Part shown: piece after piece, positions 47,067-57,848 of the stretch | Numbering within the stretch: the stretch's first letter is position 1 | Layout: each line of letters starts with the position of its first letter | Assembly (NCBI RefSeq): GCF_036850765.1 | Contig: NC_089495.1 | Coordinates: forward strand, 124,271,033 to 124,335,032 | Length of the DNA: 64,000 nucleotides | Origin: Saccopteryx bilineata | Lineage: Eukaryota > Chordata > Mammalia > Chiroptera > Emballonuridae | Direction of reading: 5' to 3' | The notes under the pieces: generated by a model | Seen by the model: the letters and a program-made list of their open reading frames with translations, nothing else | Databases searched by the model: none | What the model was told of the DNA's origin: nothing | Translations under genes and position numbers: made by a program

Positions 47067-47149
47067 CAGTGCTTTTCCACCGCCAGTCTGTGGATCGGTG
47101 CCAGTCTGCAAAAGACTTAATCACCTGGACTGGTTGTTGAAAAACATTG
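47067..47149. mobile_element. Miniature hAT element (83 bp)
   Basis: The ends CAGTGCTTTTCCACCGCCAGT and, reversed, CAATGTTTTTCAACAACCAGT are imperfect inverted repeats. The flanks TTATAGAT (47059-47066) and TTATAGTT (47150-47157) are an 8-bp target duplication with one mismatch. The core GTGGATCGGTGCCAGTCTGC resembles the larger hAT element at 19444. Non-autonomous hATs are common in bat genomes. Confidence 0.82.
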
Positions 47150-47157
47150 TTATAGTT

Positions 47158-50100
47158 AAGAGTGACAGGACCTGCATCCAGCAGTTGGACCCAGAACCCC
47201 TAGATGTTGGCACCTAGCAGTGTTCTAGGGCTGTGCTTTGTTCCGGAAGCAGCTGATCCTGTTCTCTCCAGCGTACTTCTGACTATGTGGGTGACCTCTT
47301 GAGAGCCATCTCAATTTGTAGCTTCCCTGAGCAGTCCCAGCCTACCACCTATTTGGTATTCTCTCTGCTCTGGGTTAGAGTTTGTCCTCTATTAAGCCCA
47401 GATCTTTATTTTCCAGTTTCAAATACCAACACAGGTAAATAGAGCAAACCTTGGGTGAACTAGACTGCTTTTGCTTTAACTACATTTGTTGTATCATAGT
47501 CTGCCAGGGACTCAGGGCATAGAGCTAAGATACCTGCCCTGCCCTCAAGGAGCTCCCAGACTGGTGGGGTGATGGGCGCACACCATAGTAGTCAGGGCAC
47601 TGTCAGTCTGGGTAACAGAGACTAAATCCATTCAGCCTTAAGCAAGAGAGTTATCCATTTTTCTTCCACTTCCTAGTCCAAGCTTAAGCAGTCATGGTAA
47701 AAAAAAGGTCTTTAGGCTAGAAATGTCAGACGCTTGGCCTACGTGCTGCCAGTCACCTGTCCCAAGGCTGGGGCCGACATCACGAGGTAATCATCCCAGC
47801 CATCTTTCTCCCTGAGCACTCAGACAGCCTCAGAAACTTGCCCCATGTTATTCTGGTGGACGGCTGACGGGTCAGCCTGCCATTGAACCTTACTTGCTAC
47901 AGCTGTTCTATGCATTCACAAAGGGTGTTCTACACACCTCACTCTCCCCAGGGAAGAATCTGTCACATTTATCTGAGAGTTTCAGCCAGTGTGTGCATGC
48001 ATGTCCCTTCCAACTCTGTGTGCAGTGATATCGGGTTGGCAACTTGTTGGTAGTTGGCCATTGTGAGTGTGCTTACACCACAGCAATGGGGAAGCATCGA
48101 GCTTTTCCCTGCCAGACACCAGGACAGGTTGTTAAATATTTGCCAGATTGGCTGTTTCAACCTTGTCTTTCATCTTTTCTTAACAAAGACCTTCCTGAAA
48201 CAGTACTGATCTCTGTTTTAATAGGAGTTCCTATGGACAGAGCTCACTCTTTGAAGATCTTGCTTTTGTGTCTGGTCATCATTCTGCATGGTCAGTTCCT
48301 CCAGCCCAGATCTAAAGCTATAAGGAAGAATGGGGCGGTTCAGAGACCTGCAGGATGGACAAGGGTTGTGGTTATGTTGTGTTCTGGACAACTGAAGCTT
48401 TGCTGGCAGATGGCATGAGAGAGTGGGCACTAGGGAAGTGACAGGCTTCTACAGAAAAGGGACATATGTTCTGAGATTTTAGGCCCCCATTTGGACAACA
48501 GGGTACTTTTTCTAGCTAAATGCTCTAGATTATTTATAATCAAGAAGGAACCTCTCAATGGCTGGGCCTTGCACATGCAGCTGGTCCAGAAGACCATATG
48601 CACCACATGGACTTCCCTCCAGTGGCAGAGGGTGGGCCAGGGGCCTCTGCAGATGTGCTGGCATCGGTGATTCACTGGCCTAGAATGTCCATGTTGACCT
48701 ACTTGAAAATGATGCCGCAGCAGCATAGGCTGCCCTTGGACTTGTGTGTGGGTCTACCTCCCTCTTGTGTGGGGGCTCCAGCTCCCCAGGCAGATTCCCT
48801 GCCCCGTCCTGCCCTTTTGGCTGTGTGGCTCCAGAGGTGTGCTTACTTGGGCCGAGGTCTGTGGTCTCGTGGATGGAACAAGCCACAGAGATTGAGACTC
48901 CACGGTCCCTGAGACCACTGTAGATATGGCCCTGTCTGGAATGTCCCCACCATGTCCTGAGGTGAGAAATTTCCCTCTGTTGGACTACGGCTGTGCTGAG
49001 AAGGTGGCCCATCTGGCTGGCAGGATGGCTGGGGGGCCACAGGGGTGATGCTCATGGCTGCCTTTTCTAGATGGGTGTCCTCAAGCTGTCTCTGAATTGA
49101 TGCCCCTGCCTGTGCAGGTGTAGTCCCAGAGGTGGGAAAGGCGGCCATTGGCCCCAGAGGTCTTGGGCCATCTTGTTCCTGTCTTTCTGGCCAGTTTCCA
49201 CTTTGGTTCAGGGATCTTGCCTGTCCCCAGGAGACTGCCTGTCCCCAAATGGGTAGGATATGGATGCCTAAGTCCCCAGGAACCAAAGAGACATATGGGA
49301 GCTTTCCCCTGTTTACGGGGCACCCTGATAGAGACAGTCCATGGGAAGCTGTGTGGCCCCTTAGGCCCCTGGACTGGGCAGCAGCCTTTGTCCTTTGTCC
49401 TGGTCCCTCTCCTCACACAGCCCAGCTGGAGCAGGCAAACCCCTGGCAAGGGCTGCTGGCTGGGCCGAGTCATGGCAGTGACTCACCCTGGAGAGAGGGG
49501 GAGAGGACAGGCGGAACGCATTAATAGCAAACCCATTACATCCCCAGGCCACTTCACACTGGGGACAAACAGTTCATTGAGGTTGATTTGGTTGCTGGCT
49601 GTCTCCAGCCGCACTGGGGGCAGAGATTTCATTATCCAGGAGAGCAGTACCAGATTGTGGGAGGGGGCAGCTGCACACCCGCTTTTCGAGCCCCTCTCCC
49701 ACACAGAGCATTCTGTTCCCAAGGCCCCAGGCCAAGGTCCAGAGGCAGCACCTCAGGTACCACGGCCACCCTCTCGCTTGGGGGTCGCAACGGGCCAAGG
49801 GGTACACCTGGTGGCACAAAACTTCTTCTCAATTCCTAGTGGGCTGGGAATGAGGTAGAAAAATCTGGCACACAGGGAGGCCCCATATGCATTTTGGCTA
49901 CTGTCATGGGTCACTTTGTCCATGGGACAGTGTGTCAGAGTGTCTTGTGCGTGAGCCCTCTTCTTTCTTCTCCATCCTTCTAGTGAGGTGGAGAGGGAGA
50001 GGCCGGGGCTGGGGACCTGCTGGCTCTAATTCTGTCCCTAAACACCTGTGGCTTCCCTGCTGAGGCCATGGAGGCCTGACACAATGCCCAGCCTTCTCCC

Positions 50101-51924
50101 CTCTCCCTTTGACTCTGGTCTTGCCCTCTGGGGGAAGTCCTAGAGCACTGGCAGTCCTGGGGCCTCTTGCTAAGGAGGGGACAGAGTCCAGGTTGCCTAG
50201 ACATGTGCCACCTTCCTGATCTTATGCTTCTAGAACAGTCTCTGGCTTTGCGGGCAGGTTTCTGGGATATTCCCTTGTAGTGACCAACTGGTTGAAAACC
50301 AGTTCTATTCCAGGGCCTGTTGCCTTTCCGTATTTCTGTCTTTGCTGGAGATGTATGGGACACAATGTCCCCACAGCACTCCCTGGGTGCATCTCAGGCC
50401 TCTTTCCAGCATGGAAGGGCCAGGTGCTCCAGATTCGGGGCCCCAAGAGAGAGCTGCTAGGAATCCACACCTTTGCATCTGCCTTCCGCCGTCCTAGTCT
50501 GGAAAACAGTTAAGTGGATGCACTCTTCTGTGGGCAAAGCTGCATTCAGGCTGGCTTTAATTCATTCTCTTTCTCTCTCCCTCTCCGGCTCCGTCTCTCC
50601 ATCTTTGTCCCTATTTTTATCTCTGTAACTGGTCAGACATTGAATAAGCAGCAATGACAGGCACTGAGCTCCCTCTCACTGGAGGTGTTCAAGGGTAGGG
50701 CAGACGGACATTTGGGAGACGGGCATGGAGGTGGATTCTGTTAGGTTGTGGTGCAGGATAAACTGTGAAGCTCGACTGAATGGTTATGGAGGAGGAGGAG
50801 GATTCCTGCTTCCTTGCCCTCCTGTGTTGACCGCCTGCCACTCCGAATTTTAGCCCTCTTTCCTCCCACTAGCTGGGTGTTACCAGAGCGGTGGGCAGGG
50901 GCATTGTTAGGTCACGAGGCTGCAGTACAAGGGGGCAGGCGGGCAGACAGCTCCCCAGAGACATCACCTCTGTCACTGTGGTAACTTTAAAAATAAGTGG
51001 CCTCAGAGGGCCCTGCGACCCTTTCTTCTCTGCTCTGATGCTCTGATGCATGCCGTTGTTCCTGCTGACGTGGAACTGGGGCAGGCTGGTGACTCAGCCC
51101 AGTCCCCACACTGCAGCAGTGGCAAGCAGCCTTCAGCCTCCCTGCCCATGAAGGAGGGTGCCTGCTGGAGAATGGTGGCAAGGAGGCTGGGACACTGAAG
51201 GCCCCTGGGGACAGCTGTCCTTGCAGGTAGTGGCTTAGACAAGTGTCCTGGCAGCCCTGGATGAAGAGTCTTCAGGCTGGCACAGTTGCTTGCTGCTGTG
51301 AGGCTGGGCTGATACCAGGCTGGCCACTCCTGAGAAGCCCCTGTGTGACCTTGTAGAGTCACCAGAAGGGCCAGTGGGAGTCATCCATAGGCCCAGGTGT
51401 GTGGGTGCTGAGTGTCCCCCCACCGATCTTTATACATCCAGCCTCAGGTGGCTGCTGGGAAGCTGGAGGCTTCAGCCCATTTCAAAACCCTGTTTTGGAG
51501 GCCAGAGGAGAAACACAGGGTTGTGGGACCATGGAAAGCTGGGATAATCAGGAATAAAATGAGTCATCAAAAGGAGCGTATGTGGCTGACAACTCACCAA
51601 GCTTGTGGTGGTGGGGGGGCAGACTCCTAAATGTGCTGATCTAAAGCCCATTGGACGTGCCAGAGCCAGGGCCACAAGCCAGGGAGTTTAAAGCTGCACT
51701 ATGTGCTGGGTGGAGGGAAGCAAGCATGGAAGCAAGCAGGAGGTTTGCAGAAACTCTGCTGGGGGGGGGCAAGAACCAGTTGTTAAATTTGGAGGCATTT
51801 TGTGAGCCAGTTGTTAAACACAGCTGTTATTACATTTTTAATGATATATTGTGTAATATATATACTTTGCATTTTATAAAAGATATATTTAAAATTATAT
51901 ATAAATTATTTTTAGGTCAAATTA
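47158..51924. other. Intronic DNA, largely unique
   Basis: No exon is recognised. The stretch around 49.1-49.9 kb has long frames on both strands (236 codons plus, 130 codons minus) but no family resemblance. Homeobox-like AT motifs (CATTAATAGC near 49520 and TGAGGTTGATTTGG near 49577) raise the possibility of a conserved enhancer, untestable here. The end (51.83-51.92 kb) is an AT-rich run. Confidence 0.45.
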
Positions 51925-52345
51925 TAGAATTATCACATGATTCCACTTCCAGGTAAATACCCAAAAGAATGAGGAGTAGAGATCCATAGAGACATGTGCT
52001 CAACCGCGTTCTCGGCAGCACGAGTCACAGCGGCCAAAAGGAGGAAGGGAGTCCTGACACCTGCTAACACAGGGGAACCTTGAGACATACACTAGGCACA
52101 AAGGACAAATTTTACATGATTCCATTTATAGACAGTTCCTAAAGGAGTCAAATTCATAGAGACAGAAAGTAGACCAGAGGTTGCCAAGGTATAAGGGGGA
52201 GGGGATATTAGTGTTTAGTGGGAACAGAGTTCCAGTTGGGGAGGATGAACAAGTTCTGGAGATGGATGGTGCTGACGGTTGCACGACAATGTCAATGTGC
52301 TTAATGCCACTTGACACACTTACAAATGGCTAGAGTGGTAAATAT
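51925..52345 (+). mobile_element. Sense L1 3'-end fragment
   Basis: ACATGATTCCACTTCCAGGT, TACATGATTCCATTTATAGA, AAAGTAGACCAGAGGTTGCC, GGTTGCACGACAATGTCAAT and TGTGCTTAATGCCACTTGAC follow a forward L1 3' UTR. Confidence 0.82.
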
Positions 52346-53477
52346 TATTATATTTTTACCACCATTGAGAAATGCATCACTCTGTTAGAAAAATTATATA
52401 TTAGTTTTATAAGATAAATTCAATAACTTAAAAGTACTTGTATTAGAAACAAAGGTGATAAGTACACAACATTCACACTTGCTCAGCATTTTGCTACACC
52501 TTTCATCTCTGCTGTGAGTCTCTTCCCTCTGGTGCATCTGTCGGTGGCTCCTGCACAGCCCTTCCCAGCTCCACCTTCAAGGTTGTCACATCGGTAGTGA
52601 TGTTGGCCAAAGGTATTTGCACCACAGGAAAGGCAGGTGCTGCAAATAAGGTGTTGTTTGTAGCCTCCAGAGGGTAGCTGACCACTGGAGGAGGGGCCCG
52701 AATGGGAGTGGGCATTGCAGAAGTACACTACTCTGTATGTGTGTTGGAAGCAGAAACTTACTGATGGCTTGGATTGGGGGGAAGAAAGGGAGACAGGGTG
52801 CAGGGTGATGCCTAGACATGTGGTTGGAGTACCTGAGTGGATGGCAATGCCATTTAGGGAGATGGAGGGCTGAGGGAGCTCTGGAGTTGGGGGAGGCCTG
52901 GTTGCTGATGGCTCCAAGGCTCTGGAGCTCAGGGAGGCCCTACTGTGTGCCAGGCCCAGGCAGAACTGAGCCTGTATGGCCCCTGCTCTGGGGGAGCCCT
53001 GGTCTGTGAGAAAACAGATGATACACTTAATGGGGTGTTCTGTCCAAAAGGCCAGAGTGTCTGGGCAAACAGCCACATCCTCCCTCTGCTCCCCAAGCAC
53101 CACAGAGCTGGGGTCATGGACACTGATGGGCGCCAAGCGCTGTTTCCGCCCACCGTTTCCTCCCTCTCCCTCTTTTTCCCATGCTTGGCCAGCCTCACTC
53201 CACCCGGGCTTGACCTGCGGTTTCTCATCAGGCCTGCTCCTTCCCATTTCCAGAAAGGCTGGAACTGGACTTCATGCTATACCTTTTTTTTTTGCCCATC
53301 CCTGGCCTACAGCTTTTCTTATTTAAACTAGCTGCCTGAGTGCCCCGCCCCCCCCCCCCCCAATTCCCTCAGACTGCCACTTGTGGGACAGCCTAGGACA
53401 GGGTCTGTGGAGTATTAGACATCTTTGGGAGATGCAGCTTTGACCTAATGAAATGACTCAGATGGGACTTTGGGGTC

Positions 53478-53911
53478 TGTGTTAGTGTCCTGGGGTTGCT
53501 GTAACAAAGGGCTGTAAACCCAGAGGCTACACACAACAGACATGGACTCTCCCAGTTCTGGAGGCTGGAAGCCCCAAATCAGGGTGTAGACAGGGCCCTG
53601 CTCCCTCGGAAGGCTTGAGGGAAGTTCCTTCTGCCTTTTCCAGTTTCTGGGTCCCAAGTGTTTCTTGGCTTATGGATACATCACTGCAATCCCTGCGTCT
53701 GACTTCACATGGCCTCTTCTCTGCAGTTCTCTGTCTCTCCTGCTCAGTCTCAGGACACTCATGTCCTTGGGTTTAGGGCCCACACAAATCCAGGATAACC
53801 TTATCTGGGGATCCTCATCTTACATCTTCCAAGATACTTATACCAAATCAGGCTGCATTATGAGGTTCATGGGGACTTATCTTTTTGGGGGTCATCATTC
53901 AGTCCACAACA
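53478..53911 (-). repeat. ERVL-MaLR LTR, antisense
   Basis: TGGGGTTGCTGTAACAAAGG, AGTTCTGGAGGCTGGAAGCC, TTGGGTTTAGGGCCCACACA, CAAATCCAGGATAACCTTAT, and the end CAGTCCACAACA follow a reversed MLT1-like LTR. It is the best preserved of the four antisense copies. Confidence 0.8.
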
Positions 53912-55262
53912 AGTCTCATGGTGGACCTGTGAGGTAGGCAGTGCCCCTCTAATCACCCCTATCTCTGGGACCAGGCCTACTCCTGTGGCCTTGGGAGAGG
54001 GCATCCTCCTGGAAGGCAGAGGCCTTCCAGTTTTCTTTTTCTTTCTTTCTTTTTTTTTTTTTGGCCAAATTTAAGCTCATTTTTCTCTTTCTGCTGCTGC
54101 TGCTGCTCATTTTATCTGCCACTGGCCCCTGCCAGGATCATGCATTCAGCACCCTGGCTGCCTGTACCCAGGAAAGGGGGTTGGGGGGCTCTTGCCACTC
54201 CCCCAGAGATCAGGCCTTATTAAGGCCCTGTAGCCCCAGATTGGACCCAGCCCTGAGGAGTGATCAAAGGCTGGGGGATGATGAAAGGGTTGGGGTTGGG
54301 TGATCTAAGCTGAGAGAGGAGACCAAGGAGCAGCCGGGTTGTCCTCCAGCTTGGAAAAGGTAGTTATTACTTGAAGGATGGTGCCCAGCTGTTTCCCATC
54401 TCCTCTGAGGACAGGGGAAAAAAGAGGAAATAAGTGATGTACAATTAGAGCAGTTGGTTAGATACAAGGATGAACTTCCTAGCCAGGAGCATGGCTAAGC
54501 GCTGGGTTGGGTTTCCTGGGGGAGTGTAGAAAATCTTACTTGGAGGTGTCCAGGCCTGGTGACAGTAGTCTCAGTGGTTAAAGTGATAGGGGCTAGAGGC
54601 AGGGGGATAGACTGGACAGGATCTTGAGCAGTCGTGCCAGCGTGGGGCGCTTTCTGGTCTGGTAGGTTGACTCCCTCCTGTCATTGTCCTTTGGGTTCTC
54701 ATAGGGGAGCATTTTGGTGAGGTGTGCACCCTGGCTGGGCTCCCCGAGGAGATAAGCCTAAGTATATTTAGCTCCACTGTGAATGGAAATGAATAAACTG
54801 ACCCTATGCTAATCTAGTAGAGCCTGTGCCAGCTCTGTAGGAGAACAATCTCACAAGCGTGTCTACATTCACCAGGTGTTTTTTATGAAAATACTGGAGA
54901 ATAATGCTGTGGCCCCGGCTTGATGCCACCTAGGACACCCCACATCTTCCCAGGTAGCTGTGTTGTTAGGCTGTTTCTTAGGGGCAGGGGATCACCAAAC
55001 TCCCAAATACAGGCAGACAGGTATCTCAGAGGGTTAGACCGGCAAACTGGTGTGCAATACACATCAAGGGCCTACTAATGACAGTGCTGACTCCATTTCT
55101 GAAACCTGGGATCCCAGGCAGACGAGGGTGTGTACGCATCTGAAATGTCTGTGGTTTTTCAGTTCCATGTCCACAAACTCACTTGGTTGAAAATAGTTCA
55201 AAATATCCAAAGCATGAGGATATTTTGAGGGAGTGGCTGCTTTCCTTAAAAAGGAAGGACTG

Positions 55263-55461
55263 GCCTGACCTGTGGTGGCGCAGTGGACAAAGCGTTGACC
55301 TGGAAATGCTGAGGTCGCCGGTTCGAAACCCTGGGCTTGCCTGGTCAAGGCACATATGGGAGTTGATCCTTCCAGCTCCTCCCCCCCCCCTCTCTGTCTC
55401 TCCCCTCTGTCTCTCCCTCTCCTCTCTAAAATAAATAAATAAATAAAGTTTAAAAAAAAAA
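55263..55461 (+). mobile_element. Short tRNA-derived bat SINE
   Basis: The head GCCTGACCTGTGGTGGCGCA, B-box-like GGTTCGAAACCC, TGGTCAAGGCACATATGGGA, a CT-rich stretch, AATAAATAAATAAATAAAG and poly-A. Perfect 15-bp target duplications AAAAAGGAAGGACTG lie at 55248-55262 and 55462-55476. Close kin of the copy at 24007. Confidence 0.95.
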
Positions 55462-56339
55462 AAAAAGGAAGGACTGAATTTTATCTACTGAAAGAAGCCC
55501 ACCAAACTTAGCACATTCTCAGCCATAAGCCCCGAATAACCTGAGTGGCTGTCAGGCTTCAGCATCCACTGCACATCAGAATGGGGGTGGGAGACCAGAG
55601 CTGCGGTGGGGAGTGGCAGTGACCAACCTGGGAACTAGGAGGAGCTGTGGGGCACTCAGGTGCCACACTGAGAGGAGCTGTTGCAGAATTGCCCAACAGC
55701 CCCAAGGGTCTTATTCCATGTTGTGAATTCTCCCACTGCCCCCTGATTTTGGGCAGAGGCCTGGGTCTAAGACAGTGAGGGGGAACCAGTAGGAGGGTCT
55801 AACAGGCTCAGCCAAGGGGTGGAAGAAATCGCCTGGCCGTGCCTCTCCCCTCCCCTCCGGAGTTGTCAGTGCCAGACCTGGATGGCACTTCTTGGGGACT
55901 TAATCCTGTTGCTTCTCAACTTCCAACCCATTCTTTTGACCCTAGCCCCTAGGACCTGCCTGTCCGGTAGGTAGTAGGGTTTAATCATTGTTTGTTGAAG
56001 GGATGAAGCGTATAAGTTACTGCCCTGGAGTATATGGACCCCGACCAGGAGCAGGAGCCCTACCGGCAGCCTCCGTTTTCCCGATCCTTAACTCCTTCCT
56101 CCAGAACTATGAAATATTTTCCTATCCGGGGAACACCAGGTCTTTGCTCTGCCTACGAAAAGTCTCTTACTGTGGGGGATGGAGGGAGCACATGTCCCTT
56201 GCTGTTCTGACAGGGCTCCATCCCTGCCCCATGACCACGCTAGGCCAGAGCCTTCGGTCACCGATCCCAGAGGGTGTGGCAGCGACCCCCTAGTAGAAGG
56301 CTGGGGGTGGGGAGTCACTGCAGGGGGGAGGTTTCCTCC

Positions 56340-57520
56340 TCCGGCCCACGTGACTCTTGCGCTTGTCCCTCGGCTCTTTGCCAACAGGCCGGGATCCTGC
56401 GAGCAGCCAGCCCAAGCGCTTAACCCTTGCAGGCGCAGAGCGCGGGAAAGCAGCGGCCGCCAACTTTGTTTGCTAGCGTAAATAAAACCTCCCGCAGAAG
56501 AATCCTGCGCCCCAGGGAAGGGGAATAATCTCCCCCCACCCCTCGGCACCGCACCCTCGCCGCCACCCGGCCTCCATATCCGCCCACATCTGGCCGCAGT
56601 GGGGCGTCCGGGGGGGAGGGGGCCAGCCTTATCCATCGCCATCCCCTGGGCGCAGGCCAGGCGGGGAGAAGGGGAGCACTCAGGTCGAGAGCCCAGGACT
56701 CGGCCTGTCCTGCGTTGGCAGCTCGCACCTCAGCCCCCGGGTCCCAGCTTTGACAGGCGGGCAGAGCAGCCAGTGCGAGTCCGGGAGGCCGGGCCACAGT
56801 GCGGGAACCTGATCCGCCCAGAAGGAGGGGGCGGAACGGGGCGGGGGCGCCAGGAGCCGGAGGCCGGCGCCCGCCCGCCTCCCCCATTCATTCAGCTGAG
56901 CCTGGGGGCCGAGGGGCTCCGTGGCCACCTCTGCACCGCGGGAGCGAGGGCGCGGCGCCCCAGCCAGCGCGCAGGGCTCAGCTCGGCCAAGGCGCTTCCT
57001 TGTCGCCTCCCTCCGCGCGTGGCGTTGTCGGCGAATCACCATGTCCGACCCCGCGGTCAACGCGCAGCTGGACGGGATCATTTCAGACTTCGAAGGTGGG
57101 TGGGTGGGTGCCGGGAGGGCCGCGGGAGTGCTCTGAGGCCCCTCTGACGAGACCCGTGCGCGGAGAGGGAGGCGGGACCCCCGATGGGGAGTCCTCCCGC
57201 CGCGCCCCCCCTGCCCCGCCCCGCGTCGCCTAAGTGGAGGACCCAGTGCGGGGACAGCTGCCGCCCGGGTTTCCTTCCTTTTATTGTTGTTTGTGTGCGC
57301 CAAGCGACGACAACCTCCTCGAGGGCTCCTGGGGCTTCCTCTAAACACCGAGCGTGCAGTTTCCAGTTTCCCTCTCGACTGTCGCTCAGTCCCCTCCCTC
57401 CGGCGCTCCGCGTTGGCCTTCGAAGGCCACTCGGCCCTGCGGCGGGTCGGCGGGTTGGGGGAGTTGGTTACCGGTCACCGGGCCGTGCGGGGGAAGGACA
57501 GACCCCTCCCTCACACCAGT
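56340..57520 (+). promoter_or_regulatory. SEPTIN9: CpG island with the SEPTIN9 v2 promoter
   Basis: CpG dinucleotides and GC content rise sharply from about 56.34 kb and fall off after about 57.5 kb, in a window otherwise CpG-poor. GC-box motifs occur (GGGGCGGGGGCGCC near 56837, CCCCGCCCCGCG near 57214), an E-box CCCACGTGAC near 56344, and no clear TATA box precedes the start codon, as expected for a CpG-island promoter. The v2 start codon lies in its right half. By gene position this is the counterpart of the human SEPT9 v2 island, whose methylation in blood DNA is a colorectal-cancer marker. The large frames on both strands here (182 and 222 codons) are a side effect of high GC with few stops. 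Confidence 0.92.
57041..57095 (+). CDS. SEPTIN9: SEPTIN9 isoform v2, first coding exon
   Basis: ATG at 57041 opens 18 codons reading MSDPAVNAQLDGIISDFE, which I recall as identical to the human v2-specific N-terminus, plus one G before the donor TCGAAG|GTGGGT. The phase is the same as in the v1 and v3 exons, so it joins the shared exon ALKRSFEVEE outside the window. The start has A at -3 (ATCACCATGT). The frame is open upstream to at least 56921 without another ATG, so this ATG is the clear start. The peptide is acidic and replaces the basic v1 extension; the septin GTPase core is encoded downstream. This is the most strongly conserved and best supported coding exon in the window. Confidence 0.97.
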
Positions 57521-57790
57521 TTTGGCCATAGCTGAGCCGAATCAGCTCTGGGGAGGGCTGCCGAATAGACACGGTGAGGTCTTGGGCCTCGTCCCATCGT
57601 TCCCACCCAAGTCTGGGGACGTCCTCAATCGCCTCCCAGAGTTGGGCTGTGTAGGGAAGGGGGATGTGTGTGCATGCGGATAGGGAATGAATTTTGGTCT
57701 CCTCCCCCTTCAGGGGTTTACAAAGTATGGAGAGATTTAGAGGGGGCTTCTCCCTGTGAGTGCGGTCAGGCATCCTGGCTTGGGGGTGTG

Positions 57791-57792
<2 letters not shown>

Positions 57793-57827
<35 letters not shown>

Positions 57828-57848
57828 CGCGTGCGCGCGCGCGCGCGT
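57793..57848. repeat. (GT)n(GC)n tract, Z-DNA-prone
   Basis: About 16 GT units run into ACGCGCGTGCGCGCGCGCGC, an unbroken alternating purine-pyrimidine stretch of about 56 bp, about 700 bp downstream of the v2 exon donor and just outside the CpG island. Confidence 0.95.

Larger units (their letters stand above)
52346..56339. other. Intronic DNA upstream of the v2 CpG island
   Basis: Contains one MaLR LTR and one SINE. The 254-codon minus-strand frame at 52483-53247 is the longest in the window but has no recognised domain. C-rich runs lie at 53343-53361. No exon is supported. Confidence 0.5.

Noticed and set aside
49148..49858. 236-codon plus-strand frame
   Set aside because: No recognisable domain, non-ATG start in the longest form, and long frames overlap it on the other strand. 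Judged a chance frame in GC-rich intron.
52483..53247. 254-codon minus-strand frame
   Set aside because: Longest frame in the window, but there is no domain, the composition is P/S/T-rich like GC-rich noncoding DNA, and other frames overlap it on both strands. It starts within a few hundred bases of an L1 fragment.
56420..57348. 182- and 222-codon frames in the CpG island, both strands
   Set aside because: High GC content removes stop codons. They overlap the real v2 exon in other frames and have low-complexity R/G/A/P composition.
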